Assembly: GCA_003645495.1 (NCBI GenBank)
Contig: QNFK01000180.1
Span: 1 to 5,152, forward strand
DNA: 5,152 nucleotides
Direction: 5' to 3'
Source of the DNA: Gammaproteobacteria bacterium
GTDB taxonomy: Bacteria > Pseudomonadota > Gammaproteobacteria > Steroidobacterales > Woeseiaceae
The position numbers were made by a program, and so were the translations under genes. Below are positions 1 to 4,062 of this stretch, piece after piece. The notes under the pieces are model-generated. The model ran no database searches and had not been told where the DNA came from. It was given only the letters and a program-made list of their open reading frames with translations. Numbering within the stretch: position 1 is the first letter of the stretch; the number at the start of each line of letters is the position of its first letter.

Positions 1-135
1 CAGATACGCTCCTACGTTCTGGATCAAAGTCGCATCAAAGATTTGCGTACCGGCGTTGAAACCGGTAACACTCAGGCCGTGCTCGATGGCGGGCTGGATA
101 ATTTCATCGAAGCAAGCCTCAAACAGGGATTCTAG
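1..135 (+). CDS. prfB: Peptide chain release factor 2, C-terminal end (partial)
   Basis: This is the last 44 codons of a gene that begins before the window, ending at TAG 133-135. The frame reads QIRSYVLDQSRIKDLRTG and then VETGNTQAVLDGGLDNFIEA, SLKQGF. This is close to the C-terminus of E. coli RF2 (SYVLDDSRIKDLRTGVET...FIEASLKAGL as I remember it). RF2 recognises UGA and UAA stop codons in the ribosomal A site and triggers peptide release. The GGQ catalytic loop, the SPF codon-recognition motif and any programmed frameshift site lie upstream and cannot be checked. The following gene is lysS, the usual gammaproteobacterial order, which supports the call. The left inverted repeat of the palindromic element starts at the base after the stop codon. 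The tail is of normal length and not visibly damaged. Confidence 0.96.
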   Translation, partial: QIRSYVLDQSRIKDLRTGVETGNTQAVLDGGLDNFIEASLKQGF

Positions 136-166
136 TACTCCGTCAAGGTAGTATTAATGGGTTCAG
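136..166 (+). repeat. Left 31-bp terminal inverted repeat
   Basis: This arm begins TACTCCGTCAAGGTAG and is the exact reverse complement of 384-414. It starts on the base after the prfB stop codon. In a prfB-lysS co-transcript it would pair with the right arm, which carries the lysS Shine-Dalgarno sequence. Confidence 0.9.
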
Positions 167-280
167 CGAGTTGTGAAGTGGTTGCACCCGAGGGCATTAA
201 AAACCGCTAGGCGCGTCTCGCCGGTAATGGCGAGCCCTTGCCAAGAGGCGCAACAACGCGGACGACCACTTCACGACTCG
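167..280 (-). repeat. Internal hairpin unit A of the palindromic element
   Basis: The arms 167-182 (CGAGTTGTGAAGTGGT) and 265-280 pair over 16 bp with one T/G position, which would be a G-U wobble in RNA. The loop contains a second hairpin, CTCGCC (217-222) with GGCGAG (229-234). Read on the minus strand, 245 down to 209 aligns with 324-362 of unit B. Both contain CTTG, AAGG, CTCGCCATT, CCGGC, AGAC and GCGCCT in that order, with only a few substitutions and two single-base indels. Units A and B therefore appear to be homologous copies in opposite orientation, although their arms are unrelated in sequence. Confidence 0.75.
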
Positions 281-290
281 CCCGAAGGGA

Positions 291-382
291 GCCGCCCTGA
301 TGCTCCAATCCGGCGTTGCAGCCCTTGAAAAGGACTCGCCATTTCCGGCAGACTGCGCCTTGTTTTGGAGCATCAGGGTGGC
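291..382 (+). repeat. Internal hairpin unit B of the palindromic element
   Basis: The arms 291-308 (GCCGCCCTGATGCTCCAA) and 365-382 pair over 18 bp with one position that would be G-U in RNA. The loop, 309-364, holds the core homologous to unit A (324-362), including CTCGCCATTTCCGGC at 335-349. One unpaired base, T383, separates the unit from the right terminal repeat. An in-frame TTG at 365 could notionally extend lysS upstream by 18 codons through this arm and the terminal repeat. It lacks a ribosome binding site and is not favoured. Confidence 0.75.
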
Positions 383-383
383 T

Positions 384-414
384 CTGAACCCATTAATACT
401 ACCTTGACGGAGTA
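384..414 (-). repeat. Right 31-bp terminal inverted repeat
   Basis: This is the exact reverse complement of 136-166 and ends TTGACGGAGTA. It stops 4 bp before the proposed GTG start of lysS and contains that gene's GGAG ribosome binding site. Confidence 0.9.
409..412 (+). promoter_or_regulatory. Ribosome binding site of lysS, inside the element's end
   Basis: GGAG lies six bases before GTG 419 and is the only good Shine-Dalgarno match near a plausible start, so it decides the start choice. It falls inside the right inverted repeat. The left repeat (138-143) carries its complement and could mask it in a transcript that reads through from prfB. Confidence 0.7.
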
Positions 415-418
415 CCAG

Positions 419-1924
419 GTGACCGATAAGAAGGACAGAACCGAAGAAAATGCCTTGATCGCGGAGCGCCGTAGCAAGCTTGCAGTGTTACGCGAGAGTG
501 GCAACGCTTTTCCAAATGATTTCCGCCGCAATGCGCTGGCCGAGGAGTTACACCAGAGTTACGGCAAACACGAAGACGAACATCTTCGTGCAGAGGATGT
601 TCACGTACGCGTGGCCGGCAGAATGATGGTCAAACGCGTCATGGGCAAAGCAAGTTTCATCAAACTGCAGGACCGTACCGGCCAGATACAGGTTCGGCTG
701 GAACGTGATCGACTGGCTGAAGGCGCCTACCAGGATTTTAAGAAATGGGATGTTGGCGATATTCTCGGCGCATCGGGCAGCTTGTTCAAAACCAAAACCG
801 GCGAGCTGACTGTTATGGCGGACGAGGTGCGAATCCTGACCAAGTCGTTACGTCCGCTCCCGGATAAATTCCACGGCCTTGCCGATCAGGAAACGCGCTA
901 TCGCCAGCGTTATGTCGACCTGATCATGAACGAAGACAGCCGCGCGGTTTTCCGCATGCGTTCACAGATTGTCACCTACATTCGCGCGTTTCTCGATTCC
1001 CAGGACTATCTGGAGGTTGAGACGCCAATGATGCAGACGACGCCTGGTGGAGCAATTGCACGACCGTTCACGACGCACCATAACGCGCTGGACATGTCGC
1101 TGTTCCTGCGTGTGGCGCCGGAGCTGAATTTGAAACGCCTGACGGTTGGCGGCTTCGAACGCGTGTATGAGATAAATCGAAATTTTCGTAACGAAGGCGT
1201 TTCGACCCAGCACAACCCCGAATTTACAATGCTCGAATTGTATCGGGCGTACGCGGACTACGAAGATTTAATTGTAATGATCGAGGCTTTGTTGAAAGGG
1301 ATGTCGCAGTCGTTGTTTGGTGAGTCGACAGTGATCTGCCAGGGTTATGAATACGATTTTTCCAAACCTTTCGCCCGGATGACGGTTGCCGAGTCAATCG
1401 CAAAACATAATCCGGATTTTGATATGGAAAAGATTCGAGACAGGAATTACCTCGCCGAATTCGCCGCGGGACTTGGCATCAGGATTGAAGATAATTACGC
1501 TGCCGGTAAGTTGCAGATCGAGATTTTTGAAAAGACGGTCGAATCGAATTTACACGAACCAACTTTCATTACACGCTACCCGACCGAAGTTTCTCCACTG
1601 TCGCGGAAGAATGACGATGACCCTTTCGTTACTGATCGATTCGAACTGTTCATTGGCGGACGCGAAATCGCCAATGGCTTTTCAGAACTGAATGACCCCG
1701 AAGACCAGGAAGAACGCTTCCGCGGGCAGGCGGAGAACCGCACGGCGGGAGATGATGAAGCACTGGTCTATGATGCGGATTACATTCGTGCGCTGGAATA
1801 CGGTTTGCCACCGACTGCCGGCCTTGGCCTGGGAATTGACAGGCTGGTGATGTTGTTTACGGATTCGCCGTCTATCCGCGATGTGCTGTTGTTTCCGCAT
1901 ATGCGCCCGGAAACGTTCGACTGA
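419..1924 (+). CDS. lysS: Lysyl-tRNA synthetase, class II
   Basis: This enzyme charges tRNA-Lys with lysine using ATP in the cytoplasm. The 501-residue length matches the roughly 505 residues of E. coli LysS. The N-terminal OB-fold anticodon-binding domain is visible at about 62-140, with VAGRMMVKRVMGKASF at 65-80. The class II catalytic domain follows: motif 1 around 198-217 (LEVETPMMQTTPGGAIARPF), motif 2 at 256-273 (FRNEGVSTQHNPEFTMLE) with its ATP-binding arginine, and motif 3 at 468-480 (GLGLGIDRLVMLF) with Arg475. Lysine-pocket blocks such as FIGGREIANGFSELND (411-426) are intact. I chose GTG 419 because GGAG lies six bases upstream and the protein then begins MTDKKDRTEEN, a normal LysS-like length. 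A TTG at 365 would add 18 residues encoded by the inserted element. The gene normally sits directly behind prfB; here the 279-bp element separates them. No promoter of its own is evident. Confidence 0.97.
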   Translation: MTDKKDRTEENALIAERRSKLAVLRESGNAFPNDFRRNALAEELHQSYGKHEDEHLRAEDVHVRVAGRMMVKRVMGKASFIKLQDRTGQIQVRLERDRLAEGAYQDFKKWDVGDILGASGSLFKTKTGELTVMADEVRILTKSLRPLPDKFHGLADQETRYRQRYVDLIMNEDSRAVFRMRSQIVTYIRAFLDSQDYLEVETPMMQTTPGGAIARPFTTHHNALDMSLFLRVAPELNLKRLTVGGFERVYEINRNFRNEGVSTQHNPEFTMLELYRAYADYEDLIVMIEALLKGMSQSLFGESTVICQGYEYDFSKPFARMTVAESIAKHNPDFDMEKIRDRNYLAEFAAGLGIRIEDNYAAGKLQIEIFEKTVESNLHEPTFITRYPTEVSPLSRKNDDDPFVTDRFELFIGGREIANGFSELNDPEDQEERFRGQAENRTAGDDEALVYDADYIRALEYGLPPTAGLGLGIDRLVMLFTDSPSIRDVLLFPHMRPETFD

Positions 1925-1936
1925 CAAATTACCGCG

Positions 1937-1960
1937 TTTAGGCATATCCGTATGCCGAAA
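1937..1960. other. Small hairpin after lysS
   Basis: GGCATA (1941-1946) pairs with TATGCC (1951-1956) around a TCCG loop, and TTT/AAA flanks extend it past one mismatch. It starts 12 bases after the lysS stop. It has no run of T after the stem, so it is probably not a terminator by itself. It may protect the 3' end of the mRNA. Confidence 0.4.
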
Positions 1961-1976
1961 ACTGTAGAAGAGGTTC

Positions 1977-2000
1977 GTAGGAGCCCGTCCTGACGGGCGA
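1977..2000 (+). repeat. REP-like palindrome 1 (GTAG head)
   Basis: The unit begins GTAGGAGCCCGT (1977-1988) and ends ACGGGCGA (1993-2000). GCCCGT and ACGGGC form the stem around a CCTG loop. A GTAG head followed by a GC-rich imperfect palindrome is the typical form of repetitive extragenic palindromes in Gammaproteobacteria, which RAYT transposases are thought to spread. Its 12-base head occurs again in inverted orientation at 2170-2181. The unit directly abuts the terminator hairpin. The match is to the general REP pattern, not to a named family. Confidence 0.65.
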
Positions 2001-2043
2001 CAAACAATTAAGGGCATGTCGAAGACATGCCCTTAATTGTTTG
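2001..2043. terminator. Bidirectional rho-independent terminator for lysS and ygfZ
   Basis: This is a perfect inverted repeat with 20-base arms (2001-2020 and 2024-2043) and a GAA loop. The GC-rich centre GGGCATGTC/GACATGCCC is followed on the plus strand by TTAATTGTTT. By symmetry the minus strand has the same arrangement, so the hairpin can terminate in both directions. It lies between two convergent genes: 76 bp after the lysS stop and about 134 bp after the ygfZ stop. The T-rich tract is only moderate, so efficiency is uncertain. Confidence 0.75.
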
Positions 2044-2111
2044 CAAAACATCAACCCACCACACCCACTTAAACGAAGTCACCCATCGAGCACGCCCAGG
2101 CCACAGCGAAC

Positions 2112-2181
2112 TCGCCCGTCGCCCCGATAGAAACACTGCCGTTATTTTTGGTTTGAAATCTCTCTCGGCACGGGCTCCTAC
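2112..2181 (-). repeat. REP-like palindrome 2, inverted, with an expanded loop
   Basis: On the minus strand the unit starts GTAGGAGCCCGT (2181 down to 2170), identical to the head of REP 1, and ends ACGGGCGA (2119 down to 2112), identical to its tail. Head and tail are separated by 50 bases here, against 4 in REP 1. The long loop includes AT-rich sequence and some extra complementarity near the stem (GCC with GGC). The head overlaps the end of ygfZ and its TAG is the ygfZ stop codon. It is either a REP carrying an internal insertion or a diverged long-loop relative. Confidence 0.55.
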
Positions 2182-3047
2182 AGCTTATATGGCAACCCCA
2201 CAGGTTCCGCCGCCAGCCCGTCGAGCATTAACGCCTTCTCATGTAATTCCACAGGCGTCACCGCCAGCAAATCCTCACCCGAAACATTAACCACTTTCCC
2301 AACCTGCCTGTCCCCATCCTCAAGACTGTCGCCAATCCCGATCGACTGCGCCGCACATCGATAACGCATCAATCGCCGCTTGCTGCTTCCCAGGTGTTCG
2401 GTTCGGGCGACGACTTCCTGGCCGGTATAACAACCTTTGTCGAAACTGATTGCGCCCAGCCGATCCAGGTTCAGCATGTGTGGGGTGTATTTTTCGCTGT
2501 TCTCATCACTGATCGTCGGCACCCCGGCGCGAATTAATGCGCGATACCAGGCATCTTGCTCAAGGGGAGCGTTGAACTCCGGGCGCAAGCTCTGCAGGTC
2601 GATTGTTGCACCGAATAGTTCGACGAACTGATCACCTGATGCATGGCGAATGGCAAATATTCCATTTTTTACTAACGTACCGCTGACTTCAGGTAATAGC
2701 CCGGCGGACTGCAACAGCTCCGCGTCTGCAACCTGATCAATCGCAATGCCCTCCCATTCGTCCCCGGATAGTTCGAAATTCACAGCAGAGCGCATTCGAT
2801 ACTTGCTGAAAAGCGCAACCACCGGCTCTGCCATCTCCGCAGGAAGGACCATCCCAATTGCCTCACCCAGCGAAATCAGGCGCAATGTCGTGATAACCCG
2901 ACCCTGCGGATTACAACAGGCCGCAGCCACACTTTGCTTCGTGGCCAGCAAGGTAACGTCCTGGGTCAGCTGACCCTGCAGGAATTCAGCAGCGTCAGCG
3001 CCACTCACTGTAATTAGCTTGTACAACTCGTAATCTACCTCTGGCAT
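2178..3047 (-). CDS. ygfZ: tRNA-modifying / Fe-S maintenance protein YgfZ (GcvT-like)
   Basis: YgfZ is a cytoplasmic folate-binding protein related to the glycine-cleavage T protein. In E. coli it is needed for full activity of certain Fe-S enzymes such as MiaB. The signature K-G-C-Y-T-G-Q-E is at residues 204-211 with the key cysteine at 206. It is preceded by the typical YTPHMLNLDRLGAISFD (187-203). The N-terminal SGADAAEFLQGQLTQDV (15-31) and the NPQGR (46-50) segment also fit the family. At 289 residues it is shorter than E. coli YgfZ (326), mainly at the N-terminus. An in-frame TGA (3051-3053) just before the ATG rules out a longer start. The C-terminus EPVGLPYKL matches the family's usual ending, so the REP-derived stop does not appear to truncate it. 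The ribosome binding site is weak. It is divergent from sdhAF4, with 9 bp between the two start codons. Confidence 0.95.
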   Translation of the reverse strand: MPEVDYELYKLITVSGADAAEFLQGQLTQDVTLLATKQSVAAACCNPQGRVITTLRLISLGEAIGMVLPAEMAEPVVALFSKYRMRSAVNFELSGDEWEGIAIDQVADAELLQSAGLLPEVSGTLVKNGIFAIRHASGDQFVELFGATIDLQSLRPEFNAPLEQDAWYRALIRAGVPTISDENSEKYTPHMLNLDRLGAISFDKGCYTGQEVVARTEHLGSSKRRLMRYRCAAQSIGIGDSLEDGDRQVGKVVNVSGEDLLAVTPVELHEKALMLDGLAAEPVGLPYKL

Positions 3048-3056
3048 ACTTCACGG

Positions 3057-3248
3057 ATGGCCGAGCACACAATCAAGACCACAAATACCACCAAAACCAG
3101 CGATTCCCGGGCCATTCCTAACAATGATGATAACGCGGAAGAGGCAGCCGGCGTGACCGGCCGGGAAAAAGAAATTGGTGGACGGGAAGGGCCGGACCCA
3201 ACCCGCTATGGGGATTGGGAGAAAGCCGGACGCTGCATCGATTTTTGA
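3057..3248 (+). CDS. sdhAF4: Succinate dehydrogenase assembly factor 4 family (DUF1674)
   Basis: This 63-residue protein has a C-terminal block, residues 40-63, containing GPDPTRYGDWEKAGR followed by CIDF at the extreme end. This is the hallmark of the DUF1674/SdhAF4 family (typically GPEPTRYGDWE..GR..DF). In eukaryotes SdhAF4 binds flavinylated SdhA and shields it until it joins SdhB. A similar role here is inferred from homology and from its position 44 bp before sdhC. Residues 1-35 are low-complexity (KTTNTTKTS, then an Asn/Asp/Glu-rich stretch) and probably disordered, which is common in this family. ATG 3057 is the only ATG and has no clear ribosome binding site. An in-frame GTG at 3153 preceded by GAGG (3141-3144) is an alternative that would keep only the conserved block. 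It is probably co-transcribed with sdhCDA. Confidence 0.87.
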   Translation: MAEHTIKTTNTTKTSDSRAIPNNDDNAEEAAGVTGREKEIGGREGPDPTRYGDWEKAGRCIDF

Positions 3249-3292
3249 TAACGAATTGTCGCACAAAATAAACAATAACTATAAGGCAGGAA

Positions 3293-3679
3293 ATGAGTAA
3301 CGAAGGCCGGCCACTATCGCCGCATCTGTCAGTTTACCGTTGGCCAATATCGATGACCCTCTCGATTCTGCACCGCATGACCGGTGTTGCGTTGTCGATA
3401 GGATTGATCGCCCTGGTCGTGTGGCTGGAGTCAATCGCACTGGGCGCATCGTCTTATGAAGCCCTTAGTGGCTGGATGCGTTCAGGAATTGGCCAGCTCT
3501 TGTTATTGGGTTGGTGTTTTTCTTTCTTCTTTCACCTGTCAAACGGTGTCCGCCACCTGTTTTGGGATGCCGGCCGTGGCTTCGAGAAAAGCCAGGTGAC
3601 TGCCTCGTCCTGGATGGTCATTGCTGCAGCCTTCATACTGACAGGTAGCTACTGGTTGGTTCTGGGAGGCCTGTTATGA
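3293..3679 (+). CDS. sdhC: Succinate dehydrogenase cytochrome b556 subunit
   Basis: SdhC is an inner-membrane anchor of complex II that helps bind heme b and ubiquinone. The 128 residues match the family length (E. coli 129). The N-terminal RPLSPHLSVYRWPI (6-19) and SILHRMTG (24-31) form the classic SdhC signature. Ser24 and Arg28 correspond to the quinone-site Ser27 and Arg31 of E. coli. Three hydrophobic segments are visible at about 29-50, 63-90 and 104-127. HLSNGVRHLFWDAG (81-94) contains His81, equivalent to the heme ligand His84 of E. coli. AAGG at 3283-3286, six bases upstream, is a good ribosome binding site. The gene ends in an ATGA overlap with sdhD. The 44-bp AT-rich gap from sdhAF4 could hold a promoter, but none is convincing. 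Confidence 0.97.
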   Translation: MSNEGRPLSPHLSVYRWPISMTLSILHRMTGVALSIGLIALVVWLESIALGASSYEALSGWMRSGIGQLLLLGWCFSFFFHLSNGVRHLFWDAGRGFEKSQVTASSWMVIAAAFILTGSYWLVLGGLL

Positions 3680-4062
3680 GTCTCCGTTCTCCGCTGGGTC
3701 GGGTACTCGGATCAGGATCCGCCAACGATGGTACCGAGCACTGGTGGGCGCAGCGTGTTACTGCGGTAGCGCTTCTGATTCTTGGTCTCTGGTTTCTCAT
3801 TTCGCTCCTGCAGCTCGATAATTTTACGCATGCAACAGTGAGTGCCTGGCTCGGTCATCCGTTCTCCGGCGTAATGATGTTGTTACTTTGTTTGACGATT
3901 GCCTGGCACTCATACCTGGGTGTGCAGGTCGTACTTGAAGACTACGTCCATGGGCCGCTAATAAAAGTGGTATCACTGCTAATTAGCCGTTTCGCGCATG
4001 CGTTTCTCGCGATTGCCGCAGTACTCGCCATCCTCAAAGTGTCACTGGGTGGTTCCCTGTGA
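3676..4062 (+). CDS. sdhD: Succinate dehydrogenase hydrophobic membrane anchor subunit
   Basis: SdhD is the second membrane anchor of complex II and pairs with SdhC to hold heme b and form the ubiquinone site. The 128-residue protein has three hydrophobic segments at about 27-46, 63-87 and 97-122. HWWAQRVTA (22-30) precedes the first helix. HSYLGVQVVLEDYVHGP (78-94) is the family signature: His78 aligns with the heme ligand His71 of E. coli, and Asp89-Tyr90 with the quinone-site Asp82-Tyr83 at the same spacing. The start ATG overlaps the sdhC stop (ATGA, 3676-3679), with GGGAGG at 3664-3669 as ribosome binding site. This suggests translational coupling. The stop TGA overlaps the GTG of sdhA. 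Nothing is damaged. Confidence 0.95.
   Translation: MSLRSPLGRVLGSGSANDGTEHWWAQRVTAVALLILGLWFLISLLQLDNFTHATVSAWLGHPFSGVMMLLLCLTIAWHSYLGVQVVLEDYVHGPLIKVVSLLISRFAHAFLAIAAVLAILKVSLGGSL

Larger units (their letters stand above)
136..414. mobile_element. Nested palindromic MITE-like element between prfB and lysS
   Basis: A 279-bp non-coding block is bounded by perfect 31-bp inverted repeats (136-166 and 384-414). Allowing one mismatch, the pairing extends to 132/418. Between the ends are two large hairpins: A, with arms 167-182/265-280, and B, with arms 291-308/365-382. A short CCC-GAA-GGG hairpin (281-289) separates them. Almost every base at the junctions is paired: A starts right after the left end and B stops one base before the right end. 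A single strand could therefore fold into a multi-branched junction. No transposase is present. prfB and lysS are usually only a few bases apart, so I infer an insertion of a non-autonomous element. No clear target duplication is visible apart from TA at each end (136-137, 413-414), which may belong to the repeat. A structured RNA or regulatory element is the alternative. I do not recognise the family. Confidence 0.7.

Noticed and set aside
136..166. Terminator for prfB formed by the element's outer stem
   Set aside because: The pairing partner is about 220 bases downstream and no T-run follows either arm, so a classical intrinsic terminator is not supported.
136..414. CRISPR array, tRNA or integron attC site
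   Set aside because: There are no regularly spaced direct repeats, no cloverleaf with CCA-end features, and no paired attC core sites. The repeats are nested inverted ones.
365..418. Upstream TTG start giving an 18-residue longer LysS
   Set aside because: These codons lie in the palindromic element, there is no ribosome binding site before the TTG, and GTG 419 has GGAG at the right distance and gives the normal family length.
1682..2017. Minus-strand 111-codon frame overlapping the lysS 3' end
   Set aside because: It starts in the terminator palindrome, runs through REP 1 and lies antisense to the conserved motif 3 region of lysS. No recognisable product.
2027..2290. Plus-strand 87-codon frame beginning inside the terminator hairpin
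   Set aside because: It starts within the palindrome, crosses a REP-like repeat and runs antisense into the ygfZ 3' end. It has no ribosome binding site and low-complexity Pro/His/Ala-rich content.
3051..3275. Minus-strand 74-codon frame opposite sdhAF4
   Set aside because: The plus-strand frame carries the conserved DUF1674 block. The antisense frame shows no family features.
3256..3285. Possible sdhC promoter, TTGTCG and TATAAG with 18-bp spacing
   Set aside because: The -10 hexamer overlaps the sdhC ribosome binding site, so transcription would start at the ATG and lose that site. More likely an AT-rich coincidence.
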